Positions 34,101 to 44,912 of a stretch of 64,000 nt of DNA are shown here, piece by piece. Made by a program: the position numbers and the translations under genes. Numbering within the stretch: position 1 is the first letter of the stretch; each line of letters starts with the position of its first letter. A model generated the notes under the pieces. It searched no databases. It saw nothing but the letters and a program-made list of their open reading frames with translations, and was not told where the DNA came from. The stretch lies in the NCBI GenBank assembly GCA_033675265.1, contig JAUJYZ010000734.1, positions 310,001-374,000 on the forward strand, read 5' to 3'. The DNA is from Actinostola sp. cb2023 (lineage: Eukaryota; Cnidaria; Anthozoa; Actiniaria; Actinostolidae).

Positions 34101-37100
34101 CCATCAAAAACAATAGAAATTTCAACAAAATCTGCTCCTGAGAAAAGATAATTAAATGATGTTGCCTGTTACTGATGGCATTGTAAATATGTTTTCGCTG
34201 AAAGTATTTTTATTTCTGCTTTTCGTACGAAATATTTCAAATTTTACAATGAATAAATAAATAGTTGGATGAATGTATGAATGAATGAATCAATATCAAT
34301 CAATCAGTCAATCAATATCAATCAATCAGTCAATCAATAATAATCAATCAATCAGTCAATCAATATCAATCAATCAGTCAATCAATAATAATCAATCAAT
34401 CAGTCAATCAATATCATATCAATCAATCAGTCAATCAATCAGTCAATCAATATCAATCAGTCAGTCAATCAATATCAATCAGTCAGTCAATCAATCAATC
34501 AATCAGTCAATCAATATCAATCAGTCAGTCAGTCAATCAATCAATCAATCAATCAGTCAATCAAAACTATAAAATCAAAATAGAAAACATCATAAAAAAG
34601 TATTAATTATATACAGTTACATAACTACAATAAACAACACTAATCGGGAGCTGGAATAACTAATGTGAGGTTTACCTTTCTATAAATAAATATATCTGCC
34701 AAGGACACCCAGATAAATGACAAGTAATGGATAGAACAGAATACTGGAACAGGCTGATAAGAAAATAATACTCTACATCAGGCATATTACAGTCGATGCT
34801 CTCCTTGCGACCACTCTCATAAGCAACCAGCTCTCACCGAAACCCTGTTTGCATTGTCACTCAAAGTCAGTAATTAAAAGCTCTTGTAAGCGACCACTTC
34901 CGTAAGCGACCGTGACCATTTTTGGTAATTACCAACTATGTGGTTCCTTTGTTTTTAGCTCTCATAAGATACCACTCAACTCAAAGTAATGTTGTGTGAA
35001 ATGTTGTCTGCAATCATGTTTACATATTACAAATATATATAACAAGAGCTAAAAGCTCTTGTAAACGACCAGCCTGTATTGTTGGGTCTTTCTTCGTGTA
35101 CCGGCACAGTTGGCGTAATTCAATAGCAAACCTTTGTGAGCTTCGTTCTATTGAATAACTTGGAGTCTTTTGTTGTTTCTATTGAATTACGTACACTGTG
35201 CCGGTACACAAAGAACAAGCCGTATTGTTTCAGCGCATGGTCACTTATGAGAGCCCAATTTCTCGTAATCGTCCAGCTCTACATGTAGTTACATGTACGA
35301 CCACTTTTACAAATTCCTGAGGTGGTCGTTTACGAGAGCTTCGACTGTATGCAATTAACTGGTAGTCTAAGTCAGCATATGCAGCATGTTAGTACATGTA
35401 GTTGTACAGTGTACATGTAGAGCGGTGTACATTGTATGTAATAATATCATTATATCCTTACCAGTCTGGACAATGCAACAGAACCAGAATATATCATACC
35501 AGCGAAAAATACTGTTGCAGGAAACCAGGTCAATAATGTACCTCTATAAGAAAAATAATGGATTCAAGATTTACCAGAAACTTATAAGGGACTATAACCC
35601 CCTAAGTTTCTGGATATACTTAGTCACTTTTCTTATCAAATTCATAAATAATTAATGAGGGAAATACAATAGAAATCATAAGCGTAGCAGACATTTGTAA
35701 ATCGGATACAGAATCGTCCTCATTTGCATTCAACTTTAACTTGGATTTTCTTGGTCAAACTGTTTCCTATCATCCAAATTACAGTAAAACATCCACTTAT
35801 ACGTCATTGGATTCGATAAGTCAGATACAATATTCACGTCCGATCTGTATGGGATTCCATACAGATCGGCCGCTCATATTGTATCTATTACTAAAAGCAT
35901 TCTTACCAATTCAGGGGTTGATTCTGTTTTGTATTGTATACTAAAATAATATAATTTTTGAGTGAAATTTTCGCCCATATTCCATAGAAAACCATGGAAT
36001 AACCATATTATCCTATATGTACATATTACATGTACATCAACAATAAAATTTAATACAAACTAATACAAACTATGAAATACCACTCTGTATTGAAAAAACT
36101 ATGAAATACCGCTCGGTATTTCATAGAAATGGTGAGCTATGATTGGCTGAGATGTAATATGTATAGGATAATAGGAGATACATAGGAGAATGGTCATTCC
36201 AAGACCATCAACGGAACTACGATTTGTGTTGGTATATGCAAATCACCTGACAATCTAGTTGATAAAGTTTTCAGTTGTAAGTAATTACCAGAACGAAGCT
36301 AAAATAAAATATTTTCGACTGACTCACAGTCAACTTTGGTCTTAGAATGACCATTCTATCTCCTACATTGTATCACATTTCTCTCTGACAACCTTTTTTG
36401 AAATAGATTTATTAATTATAGACTAGATATGTATTATTTATCACTCTGGGTACGTACTTGCTGACTGTCAAGTCCAAATCTATATATCCTGTGCTATGAA
36501 GTGTCAGCAGAACCAAAGTGATTGTTCCTGTTTGCCAACTAAAACAAATTATATATTTTTTATTAAGATTTTATATAATAAGCACATACATGTATACGAA
36601 TGATCCATTGATGTACAAGTTTTCCATAAATCCCATAAATCACTGTCACTAATATAATCAAAAGAATGTAAAGGTGACCATATTTTCTTCTGATCTGAAG
36701 TTACTTTCAAATTTCAGTTTTCAGTTTTCAGAAAATACTTTGTACTTAACAAATAGATTCCATTTTCCCGTGCGTCTGTACTCTTATAGATGCACAGATG
36801 ACGTCCAAATGTGGTGAGAACAAAAACGTATGCCACAAGACTAAGTTGAGTAATAATAATAATAATAATTACCGGTAATAATAATAATAATAATTTATTC
36901 ATTTATATTGCACAAATATCAATCGTAAATATTTTCAAATACGCATTACAATGGTATACAATAATAAAATAAATAATAAATACAGTGGCGTGACTGTTGT
37001 TCTCACCATATTTTGATGTCTGCTGTATATCTATAAGAGTACAGACACACAGCAAAATGGAATCTATTTGTTTTATATAATAGTTTGATAATGGAGTGAC

Positions 37101-40001
37101 TCTGTGATGTCATCTGTGTGTCTGTACTCTAATAACACATGGCCCTCGACCAATCAAAGCGTGTGTAATATACCAATTATTATATAAATGTATGCAATTA
37201 ATGCATCATGGTGTGTGAAATAAAGAAAGAAAAAAAAAAGCAAAAAAAAGAAAAGAAAAAAAAGAAAAAAAAAGAAAGAAAAAAAAAAAAGAAAAAGAAA
37301 AAACATCACAAGTGTCTTTTATTGTTTACCAAAGGAAAGAGAAAATAATTATCAAACAAAAACTTCCTCATTTTCTCCTTCTCGAGTGTAAACTGATTGT
37401 GCAAATCCCCCTGTCCAAGTGGTCAGGTTACGTATACAGACTACAGATGTAAGTTACATGAACATCTAGATATTTATTATGTTTGTTAAGTACTTTTAAC
37501 TACTGATAAATAATTATGATAAGTATAGAAATGGAAACTTATGAGGAATATACAGAACAAATGTTCGGAAAAAATCAGACGCCTCGAGTTAATTTGAATT
37601 CCATGCCATTGTAGTTGCCTCGGTAGCTCAGTGGGTGGAGCACCTGTCATGAAATCGGGGTGTCGTGGGTTCATCAGTAATTTGGATGGATGGTTGGATG
37701 GCTCTGATATCAGTTATTCTGATTTAATGTGACTGTGTGATGCAGTTAAGCCATTAATATAACATTAATGTGATCTTTTGAGGGCATAATGGTTTAGTTA
37801 GGCCCAATGAAGATTATTTATGCCCGAGCGCAGTGATCACCCCAGGGGGGGTACTCAGGGGTATCCATTACGCGAAAACAAGACCCAAGAAAAGTCCAAC
37901 GGCCCAAAATCGTAACCCCAAAAAAATTCTCCGCATAAAATCGAGAACGGTAGGATATAATTTTTATCAACCCCAAAAAAAGTCCTTGACAAAATCTTTG
38001 TATCAAAAAAGGCCACCAGAAAAATGAAAACCCCAAAAAAGGCCCAAGCCGCGAATTTCAAACCCAAAAAAAGCCTTCGCACCTCCCCGTCACTGATACC
38101 CCTGAGTACCCCCCCCTGGGGTGATCACATTAATATCATTTATATTTCCTAAGCCCTAAATTATCAAGGATTTAGTTCAAAAGAAAGTCTAAATCTATCA
38201 AGAAGTGACTCAACTCAACTTCACCTTCGGCCATCTTGTTTTAATTTTGAAGCAGCTAATTTACATATTGACGCAGAATTATGACGTCACGTAAACCTGC
38301 GGCAAATTCAGTAAAATTTGCATAAACCATCATTCGCTCGCATGTCACTTGCGGGCATAAATATCCTATAATGCCCTCGGCCCTCTGTTTTCCTGGCTTT
38401 ACAAATGGTTTTCTTAGAATCTACATAGAAATTGTGAGTCATTTATGCCCTCTAAATCCTTGATAATTTAGGGCTTAGGTAATATAAATGTACTTTACTA
38501 ATATGACTATGTGACTGTGTGATGCTGTTAGTACATGTATGTCATTACAGAAGCAATTCTCAGCTTCGTGAGGCCTGGGAGCAAATGTTCGGTTAAAATC
38601 AGCGTCTTTGATTTAATTTGAACTCCACGCCATTGTAGTTGCCTTGGTAGCTCAGTGAGTAGAGCACCTGTTATGAAATCGGGGTGTCGTGGGTTCGAAT
38701 CCCACTCGAGGCATCTGATTTTTTCCGAACATTTGTAATATTCCTCATTAGTTTCCATTTCTCTAAGTACTTTTAAACTAAAGTAAAGCAGTGTCAAGAC
38801 AAATGTATGTTCAATATGTAATGTATTTCTAGCTAAATTTACAGTTACTCTATTAGTATACTACAATTAGACTATATGAGTTTGATTTTTCTAGGAGTCA
38901 ATAGTCAATGCGGCGCATAGCGTCAAGTTGACTATTTGAACTCGTAGAAAACGAGAATGAGTAGTCTAAGGGTGCGCGTTCGATTGACTCTATTCCAGAA
39001 CAGGAATATATGGAATAAACACTTTGATGCTTTTATTTCAGCACATTTAAAATTCTAAACTGTTCCTTGTAACTTTATTATGATACAACAAGGAATCGTT
39101 TCATTGTACAGTGCAGTATTGCTGTGTGACAGCGATTTAGGGATGTTATTATTATTATTATTCTGTGTATTTCTATTCTGGAATAAGGTTAATCGAACGC
39201 ACCCTAATTGTTTTAGTAGAAACCAACTAGCATACTACATGTAGCTTCGATTTTATACCAATATTTATTGATTTTTCGGGCATTAGCGGGGGAAAGCGGG
39301 GACTTTCACTTCAAATTCACTACCTTTTTGTTTTCCCGGTAGTGCATACGACTTACTACTACACTTCCTTTCACCCCTTCGCCTTCCAGAGTGGGGAATA
39401 GGCAGGGGATTCGCGACTCACATTTTTCTTCTTCAAAATATTATTAACAGAACAAATGAGTACTGGCGGGGGAGTTCACCATTCATTTCTGCCGCGGTGA
39501 CTGGGGACTTCACTGGCTTTAACTTGAGTAAAAAGTGAATGCCCCGCTTATGCCCGAGGGAGGGGGGGGGGGGGGGGGGGGGATCGGGGGTTTCACTTGA
39601 CTGGTGCATGCGACTTACTACTACATGTACATAGAGTGATATGAAACTATAGTAAACTATTATTGACAATTTTTTGTCATCTACACCAGCAAGTCTTCCT
39701 TGTCAAGGAAAACTTATCAAGGAAAATTTGAAAACAAAGGATATTTCACCAATTAGTACTATTTAGATTTAGTACACTTTCACGCTTTTAGTGTTCCTTT
39801 CTTTAGTTTACCTTTGAAATATCGTTGGATAGGTGAACTTGAGAATTGACAATACATACTGTAAAATAAACAACATCAACATAAAACTTTCACCATGGAT
39901 TGCTTTCTTTTAGAAGAGCGTCATACCTTGTTCGCTATCACTGTGATTACGGCAAAAATACAAAACATCAATAAACTTCCTCTCGTCCGCCATGTTGGCA
40001 T
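28136..40001 (-). CDS. TMEM241: TMEM241 (nucleotide-sugar-transporter-like membrane protein), 14 exons
   Basis: Exons, 5' to 3': 40001-39927, 39858-39812, 36538-36458, 35543-35462, 34753-34676, 33188-33163 (26 bp), 33067-33016, 32878-32830, 31036-30967, 30663-30629, 30113-30044, 29503-29410, 28736-28672, 28226-28136. The CDS is 915 nt (304 aa; human 296), all GT-AG, phase kept throughout. It is a multi-pass protein of the drug/metabolite transporter superfamily related to GDP-mannose transporters, expected in the Golgi. Matches to human TMEM241 run from end to end: NKYVLSILKFTYPTIFQSWQ against NKYVLSVLKFTYPTLFQGWQ, GMIYSGSVALSRL against GIIYAGSRALSRL, and GELYKVLEFPFLYTRSFH against GDLFSVLDFPFLYFYRFH. 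The start is the ATG of MPTWRTRGS, the frame continuing into exon 2; a stronger-context ATG 8 nt downstream is out of frame. Introns hold large minisatellites and MITEs. Confidence 0.94.
28942..29360. mobile_element. MITE family G relative split by another MITE
   Basis: Outer pieces (GTAAAGACACACGCTGCAAC on the left, AGTTGCATCGTATGTCTGTA on the right) resemble family G, with the inner element at 28992-29250 inserted between them. TMEM241 intron 12. Confidence 0.6.
28992..29250. mobile_element. Nested foldback MITE
   Basis: ATAGACCTTATGCATAATGA and TACCAGAATGCTTTGCG are mirrored by CGCAAAGCATTCTGGTAG and TCATTATGCATAAGGTCTAT. The ends resemble those of the element at 42133-42273. Confidence 0.85.
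30455..30606. mobile_element. MITE family F, copy 2
   Basis: GTCTGTGGTAAATCGTTGGA and TTGGGTTCGAGT correspond to the left end of copy 1; CTAGAACCCAGTCTTCCAAA to its right end. TMEM241 intron 10. Confidence 0.7.
31037..32648. repeat. 55-bp minisatellite, about 29 copies, beginning at the exon 9 splice acceptor
   Basis: Plus-strand unit: GTGATGGAAGGGACAGTAAG, CACAGTCTGACATCATTATG, TGAATGCATACTATA. The array starts at the first intron base upstream of TMEM241 exon 9, and its terminal unit supplies that exon's acceptor region. Units vary mainly at ATACTATA/ATCCTATA and GTGATGG/GTCATGG; two units near 31785-31800 and 32240-32260 are shortened. Confidence 0.95.
33287..34075. repeat. 13-bp minisatellite, about 60 copies
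   Basis: Unit GACGTTGTTTACA with T/A/G substitutions and a few 3- to 6-base length variants. Because 13 is not divisible by 3 and the unit has no stop in any plus frame, it leaves three long overlapping open frames that are artefacts. TMEM241 intron 5. Confidence 0.95.
34260..34566. repeat. CAAT/CAGT tetranucleotide array
   Basis: Runs of AATCAATCAGTCAATCAATA form a compound tetranucleotide microsatellite, 110 bp downstream of TMEM241 exon 5 on the minus strand. Confidence 0.92.
34790..35347. mobile_element. Mariner-like MITE with TA flanks, carrying a nested insertion
   Basis: CAGTCGATGCTCTCCTTGCG on the left and GGTCGTTTACGAGAGCTTCG then ACTG on the right, flanked by TA on both sides. CAGT...ACTG ends with TA duplications are typical of Tc1/mariner-derived elements. 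No transposase. TMEM241 intron 4. Confidence 0.75.
35091..35216. mobile_element. Palindromic MITE nested inside the TA-flanked element
   Basis: GTGTACCGGCACAGTTGGCG and TAATTCAATAG are mirrored by CTATTGAATTACGTACACTG and TGCCGGTACAC. It splits the surrounding element. Confidence 0.8.
35935..36172. mobile_element. MITE family I, copy 2
   Basis: Shares ATTCCATAGAAAACCATGGA, ATTATCCTATA and TTTCATAGAAATGGTGAGCT with copy 1 at 6498-6806. TMEM241 intron 3. Confidence 0.75.
36174..36365. mobile_element. Palindromic MITE
   Basis: GGAGAATGGTCATTCCAAGA is mirrored by GTCTTAGAATGACCATTCTA, with outer GGAGATA / TATCTCC ends. It abuts the family I copy and lies about 90 bp from TMEM241 exon 3. Confidence 0.75.
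36748..37075. mobile_element. Foldback element around an (AAT)n core
   Basis: AACAAATAGATTCCATTTTC and GTCTGTACTCTTATAGAT are mirrored by ATCTATAAGAGTACAGACAC and AAAATGGAATCTATTTGTTT. The middle contains AAT repeats and a palindromic ATTACCGGTAAT. Confidence 0.8.
37222..37306. repeat. Poly(A/G) purine tract
   Basis: About 85 bp of almost pure A with G at short intervals on the plus strand. TMEM241 intron 2. Confidence 0.85.
37525..37685. repeat. tRNA-derived SINE, truncated copy
   Basis: GCCTCGGTAGCTCAGTGGGT carries a Pol III A box and GTCGTGGGTTCATC a damaged B box. The left flank is an inverted copy of the right flank of the sister copy at 38580-38765. Confidence 0.6.
37833..38129. mobile_element. 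MITE family D, copy 2
   Basis: GTGATCACCCCAGGGGGGGT on the left and its complement CCCCCCTGGGGTGATCAC on the right bound an inverted copy of the 5539-5875 element. The internal AACCCCAAAAAAAGTCC motifs match on the other strand. TMEM241 intron 2. Confidence 0.9.
38146..38483. mobile_element. Foldback element
   Basis: TTCCTAAGCCCTAAATTATC and AAGGATTTAG are mirrored by CTAAATCCTTGATAATTTAG and GGCTTAGG. It begins 17 bp after MITE family D copy 2, and flanking GGGCATAA blocks suggest a larger composite. Confidence 0.7.
38580..38765 (+). repeat. tRNA-derived SINE, full head
   Basis: GCCTTGGTAGCTCAGTGAGT, then AGAGCACC and GTGGGTTCGAATCCCACTCG form a tRNA-like head with good A and B boxes and a pairable acceptor (GCCTTGG / TCGAGGC). 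The anticodon stem does not fold cleanly, and a sister copy lies 1 kb away, so I call it a SINE rather than a tRNA gene. Confidence 0.65.
39559..39583. repeat. Poly-G tract
   Basis: A run of about 20 G follows GAGGGAGG. It sits in TMEM241 intron 2, about 230 bp below exon 2. Confidence 0.8.
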
Positions 40002-41344
40002 CGTTCACTCTACCACAGGAAGCCCGGTGGTAACTCATACACCACAGGAAACCCAAGCAATAATTCTCTACTTTTTGACAGAAAGCTCCCATTTTCTTTG
40101 TACTGTACCCCCAAGGTGCAAAGCATTATGTGTACATTGTGTAAATAATATTTATTGCGGGGTTAGCCTCACTTCTGAGATAGAGAACAAAAGCAGAAAT
40201 TAGCATAACAAAACAACAATTCCTGGATTCGAGGCTAAACCCGCTTATGAATAAATTAACAAATAATTAATACGACGTTATGTGATCTAAACCAGGAAAA
40301 CGAACAAAGACAAAAGCAAGAAAGAATTGAATGCGTGAAGAAAGAAAAAAGAATAAGAAAATTGAATAAACTAATTGAAGACATCTATACTAGTTATTAA
40401 TAATCTAACCCCATTCCCGATAAAATAATATTATGTTAATATTATTTTCTAAATAAAAACTTCCGTCAAAGGAAAAGATGGTGTACCGCGGCAAAGGTGA
40501 TCCCAAGTCGCCGCAACAATGATCCCGGGACAGGAGCCCATAAGTATGAGCATCCATGCTACATATTGGGTCTAACACGGCGTTTGAACAAGTTTGGCTA
40601 TTTTTAGAACACGATTTCTCGAAATTGACCAATCACTGTGCACTTCCGGTTTTATTTGCAGCAAGTCGTTTTATTTTCATAGCAACTATTAACTCGTTTT
40701 ATTTGCAGTAACTCAATTTATTTGCTGCAACCAGGGGAAAATTACATCATTTTATTTGTTGCAGACAGACTCTCCTTATAACAAATCGAGAGTGCTCAAA
40801 ATTGCCGATTAAAATTTGTCTTGCCAAACAATGATCAGTTTTTCAACAAAACAAAAGCAAAATCCTTTTTTCCTAAATGTTATTGGTCGTTATTCATTCA
40901 GCTGTTTTCTTACCTTTTTCATTCTTTCTTTCTCAATTTTAATCTATTGTTAACTTATGGATACATGGAGGGTTTCATGACGTTATAATTAACGTCATTT
41001 CGAAGTATTTCTATTCTTGGTTTTCATGTGACGTCATCAAAAAGCTAAAATCCAAACTATTCACCTCACAAAACTGTTTGTTGGATATGTTGTTTATATC
41101 GTTAGAAGAACAGTCTTACCAAAATAATTTTGTAATTTAGATGTTTGGTTTTCGTTTTATTGCGAGTCAAATTCTGTCACGCAATACAGTCACGCATTTT
41201 CAAAAGCCGTAGAAATAGGAAAATTATTTTGAAATAATACGATTTTAACTTAGTAGATGATGGGTAACTTTATTTTGATGAATATTGCTATTGAAAGATT
41301 GAAGTGTTTGCAATTAAACATGATTTTCAGTCATCGTGATTTGG

Positions 41345-41385
41345 CCGCCATGTTGGTGTCGCTCGATGCGACACCAACATGGCGG
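41345..41385. repeat. Perfect 18-bp stem hairpin made of two ATGGCGG motifs
   Basis: CCGCCATGTTGGTGTCGC, a 5-base loop, then GCGACACCAACATGGCGG. Each arm contains AACATGGCGG, close to the YY1 consensus. Confidence 0.8.
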
Positions 41386-41572
41386 ACCCATACATTTTAA
41401 CTAAATTATGAGCATAAGCGATCGCTCATATCTTCGTATCTATAACTTCTTTTAACTAAAGCTTCGGCTGAGATATATGGTTTTGGCTGCTCTTTCGGCC
41501 TATGAAGGTTTTGTTCTATATAAGTCCTGGGAAAATATTTGATGACGTAGTGTAAACCAAGAATCCAGTAAT

Positions 41573-42380
41573 TACTCGGACACTTCCGGAGGAAGTGACC
41601 GAGTTAGAAAATGGGCTTTCTTTTTATTATTATTTTTTTTTTTGTTAGGCTTCGGAATGAAAAGCATGCGAAAAATGTGATCGTATCGGTCAGGAATGTC
41701 TGTTCCAGGGTTTCGATTGGCTGAAAACGGGGGCGATGATATCCGAACCCTAATGAAGTAATTCTATGCTCAAACGGGTCAAATATAGGGTTATCGTTAA
41801 AGTCGTTTCACGACTACCGATTAGAAGTGCTCAGTGTGTAGAAACTCGTGCTGTATCGCGTGAGAGAGAGGCAGTTGTGTTTAATATGCAGAAGAGAAAT
41901 GAAGAAGCATGATTGACTGAAAATATTAAACAAAAACAAACGCGCCTTGAAGGGCGTTATCAGAACCATCTGACCTATGAAACCTCAAGACGTACCACGT
42001 ACGAGATCTTTATCTATGATCACCGACAAATAGTCTCCCTCGTCACGCAACTGTCATTGTCATAACGTGCCTTGGACGTATATGATCAAAGAACAGGGTC
42101 AAGTACCGGAGATTGTCACGGAAGAATGACTCTATAGACCTTTTGCTTAGCCTCACTCTGACTCAATAAAACAATGACATCGTTGGATAGATCTTTTGTT
42201 TCGTTGAGTCAGAGTGAGGCTAAGCGTGTATCTGCTCTGCATATGATTAGTGGCTTTATGCAAAAGGTCTATAGTCTCTTCTCTTCGTCTGTCAATTTTG
42301 AGATGGCTGTGGCTTGTTCTACCAATGGTGTGTGTTGGTGAGCAAAGATAGAGATCTACTTGTCATAATGTCCGAGTATA
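41573..42380. mobile_element. Possible non-autonomous element with short inverted ends
   Basis: TACTCGGACACTTCCGGAGG on the left and CATAATGTCCGAGTATACGC on the right share an inverted ACTCGGACA core. The interior is non-coding and contains the MITE at 42133-42273. Confidence 0.4.
42133..42273. mobile_element. Palindromic MITE
   Basis: CTATAGACCTTTTGC and GCCTCACTCTGACTCAA are mirrored by TTGAGTCAGAGTGAGGC and GCAAAAGGTCTATAG. Confidence 0.8.
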
Positions 42381-42533
42381 CGCTCATTGAGCGTCTTGTT
42401 AAATTAGGAGGCATACTGAGTTTGCTATTTGTTTTAATACGGGTAAGGTCGCAGCTCTTAGAAGATCTAGTCCAATTGGTTCAATACTAATTAATAGAGT
42501 AAAACAATACAACCCAAACCTAGAACGAGTATA

Positions 42534-42893
42534 CACCTATTTCAATAAACGGGTTGTCGGGGACATCGATCAGTCCATTGGCGATAGGTCATACGTCGTT
42601 CCATGACCGAACTGCATTATGGTAACAGCTTCAATAACTAAAACGCTATGAAAAGCTGTATGATATCCTGCCTATTTCCATTTCAACAGGCCAAGACAAA
42701 TTTTGCACTGAATTTTATGAAATATTTCTGGCATACATGCTATTCAAGCTGTTACCATAATGCAGTTCGGTCTTGGAACGACGTATAACCAAGAGACCAT
42801 AATACTAAGATAGTATTATAGTCTCTTGGTATAACCTATTGCCTATGGACTGATGTCCTCGACAACCTTTTTTGAAATAGGTGTATACAGATG
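42534..42893. mobile_element. Foldback element carrying a nested MITE
   Basis: ACACCTATTTCAATAAACGG and GCATTATGGTAACAGCTT on the left are mirrored by AAGCTGTTACCATAATGC and CCTTTTTTGAAATAGGTGTA on the right. The right arm is interrupted at 42788-42830. Confidence 0.88.
42788..42830. mobile_element. 43-bp palindromic insertion
   Basis: ACCAAGAGACCATAATACTA and its complement TAGTATTATAGTCTCTTGGT, with ATA on both sides as a probable short target duplication. Confidence 0.75.
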
Positions 42894-42979
42894 GTAAAAA
42901 ATACGCAAAAATGGTGCCAACAGAGAAGAAATGAATCCTCATATAAAGCTGACCCCCTAAGAATGATGCGGTAATTAAC

Positions 42980-43639
42980 CTCAAGGTACTTAAGGCCTGG
43001 GTTTTGGACTAAATCATTAAAAATTCGTTAATTGTGTTTGGAGCGGACAAATAAATCGATTTTTGAATACGTAATATATCTCATGAAACTTAACATCTTG
43101 GTGCATTTTTCAACATAAGGGATGGGTCACGTGACTTGTGACGTCATGAAACACGTTTCTTGGTTTGGGGTGATGGAGACAATACCAACCAAAATGTTTT
43201 ATACGTTTTCTGGATTGTCTCCAAGTGATAATTATGAAATAGCCTTAACACCTGGACCATCATTCGTTTTTAAGGAGATATTACGTAAAATAGGTCACGT
43301 GACCTGATTTTTTAACCTTTGTAGGTAAATATCTCCTTAAAAACGAATGATGGTCCAGATATTAAGGCTAATTCATAATTATCATTTGGAAACAATCCTG
43401 AAAACGCATAAAACATTTTGGTTGGTATTGTTTCCATCACCCCAAACCAAGAAACGTGTTTTGTGACGTCACAAGTCACGTGACCCATCCCTTATCTTGA
43501 AAATGCACTAAAATGTTCAGTTTCATGAGATATATCATGTATTCAAAAATCGTTTTATTATTCTCTTCCAAACACAACTGAGAAAAATTTACTCTTTTAG
43601 GCAAATTCTTTAAAAAACCCAGGCCTTAAGTACCTTGAG
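42980..43639. mobile_element. Large foldback element, about 310-bp arms
   Basis: CTCAAGGTACTTAAGGCCTG at the left end is mirrored at the right. The arms pair along their whole length (GTCACGTGACTTGTGACGTC on the left against its complement), leaving a loop of about 30 bp. No coding capacity. Confidence 0.92.
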
Positions 43640-44220
43640 ACCTGATATAATATGAAATAACTGCTCTATACCAGTACTTTCCTGGGAAATTAAACCTAAG
43701 ATGAGTTTCGCATTTGACTATTTGTATATTAAATGGAACAATTATAGGTTCCTGTGAAAAATATATTCTATTAAAGTTAATAATTAGAACTGACTACAGT
43801 ATTATCCCATAAAAATATACAGAATATATATTATGTTATGTGGATAGGAAATATTTTTGTTCCTGGGAATGGGGAGTTTGCAGGTGTTGCGTGACATTTT
43901 AAATTTTAATCCAACAAAAACAAAAATATAATATTTGAAAAGAGCACACCAAAATTAGCAAAAATTGAAATTTTGAAGTAATTTCGATGAATAGAGCGAA
44001 AGTTATGAGCGACCGAAGTTGGCTTTTTTCTTAAGAAACGTACGGTGGTGGGCAACAGCTTGCAAACTCCCCATTGTTTTATTTTATAAAAAGTACCTTT
44101 TTAGATACCTTTTTTTGTTTCGGTTAGGAAATATTCTCTCTCCTGGGAAACATTTTTCTGGGAAGACTTCTGGCTGGGTGAATAGAAGAGATGTTATTGT
44201 CCCAGGGGACCACTAACCCC

Positions 44221-44370
44221 TCTTGTATGAATGGGAAACCTGCGGTACCGTGACACTTTTAAAAATGGCTTCCTTTCTGAACCAATCAAAAAGCGTGCAG
44301 ATGCATGCATCTAATCAAACTCTTTCAATACGACATGGCACGGTACCGTAACTCATACGAAAACAACTCT
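44221..44370. mobile_element. MITE family A, copy 5
   Basis: TTGTATGAATGGGAAACC at the left and ACTCATACGAAAACAACTCT at the right, with the family's GGTACCGTGACA and AACCAATCAAAAAG inner motifs. Confidence 0.75.
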
Positions 44371-44518
44371 ATATAATCGGTAGGTCGTGGCATGGGTTCG
44401 TTTACCACCTGGGGCTCAGATTTTTCTGTAGTGGTTGAAGTGTGTTGTAACGTGGGGTTATTTCTTCTTTATTGACTCTATATAAGAATTACACTGATAG
44501 AGTACAAACCATAGTCTA

Positions 44519-44560
44519 TGTCCGTGAAATAGTACTATTACTAAATAGTACTAAATAGTG
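44519..44560. mobile_element. MITE family C fragment
   Basis: GTCCGTGAAATAGTACTATT and ACTAAATAGTACTAAATAGT match the inner part of family C. It borders the octanucleotide array. Confidence 0.5.
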
Positions 44561-44912
44561 AGGTTCTGAGTTCTGAGTTCCTGAGTTCCTGAGTTCCTGA
44601 GTTCCTGAGTTCCTGAGTTCCTGAGTTCCTGAGTTCCTGAGTTCCTGAGTTCCTGAGTTCCTGAGTTCCTGAGTTCCTGAGTTCCTGAGTTCCTGAGTTC
44701 CTGAGTTCCTGAGTTCCTGAGTTCCCTGAGTTCCTGAGTTCCTGAGTTCCTGAGTTCCTGAGTTCCTGAGTTCCTGAGTTCCTGAGTTCCTGAGTTCCTG
44801 ATTTCCTGAGTTCCTGAGTTCCTGAGTTCCTGAGTTCCTGAGTTCCTGAGATCCTGAGTTCCTGAGTTCCTGAGTTCCTGAGTTCCTGAGTTCCTGAGTT
44901 CCTGAGTTCCTT
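44560..44912. repeat. CTGAGTTC octanucleotide array, about 44 copies
   Basis: Almost perfect 8-bp units with rare changes (one C insertion near 44725, GATTTCCT near 44802, GAGATCCT near 44850). The Asn-Ser-Gly-Thr-Gln-Glu-Leu-Arg minus-strand frame is an artefact. Confidence 0.95.

Noticed and set aside
33374..34141. Long plus-strand frames of 185-255 codons
   Set aside because: They are translations of the 13-bp minisatellite, open in several frames at once, inside TMEM241 intron 5.
37818..38082. Frames rich in Phe-Phe-Gly around 5488-5944 and 37818-38082
   Set aside because: They come from the two copies of MITE family D, not from a protein gene.
38638..38712. Functional tRNA gene
   Set aside because: Pol III boxes and a pairable acceptor are present, but the anticodon stem does not fold cleanly and a sister copy 1 kb away marks it as a SINE.
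39927..39992. ATG of MADERKF as the TMEM241 start
   Set aside because: It is in the wrong frame. The frame that matches TMEM241 and continues into exon 2 starts 8 nt upstream.
39895..40203. 102-codon plus-strand frame
   Set aside because: It is antisense to TMEM241 exon 1 and shows no family signature.
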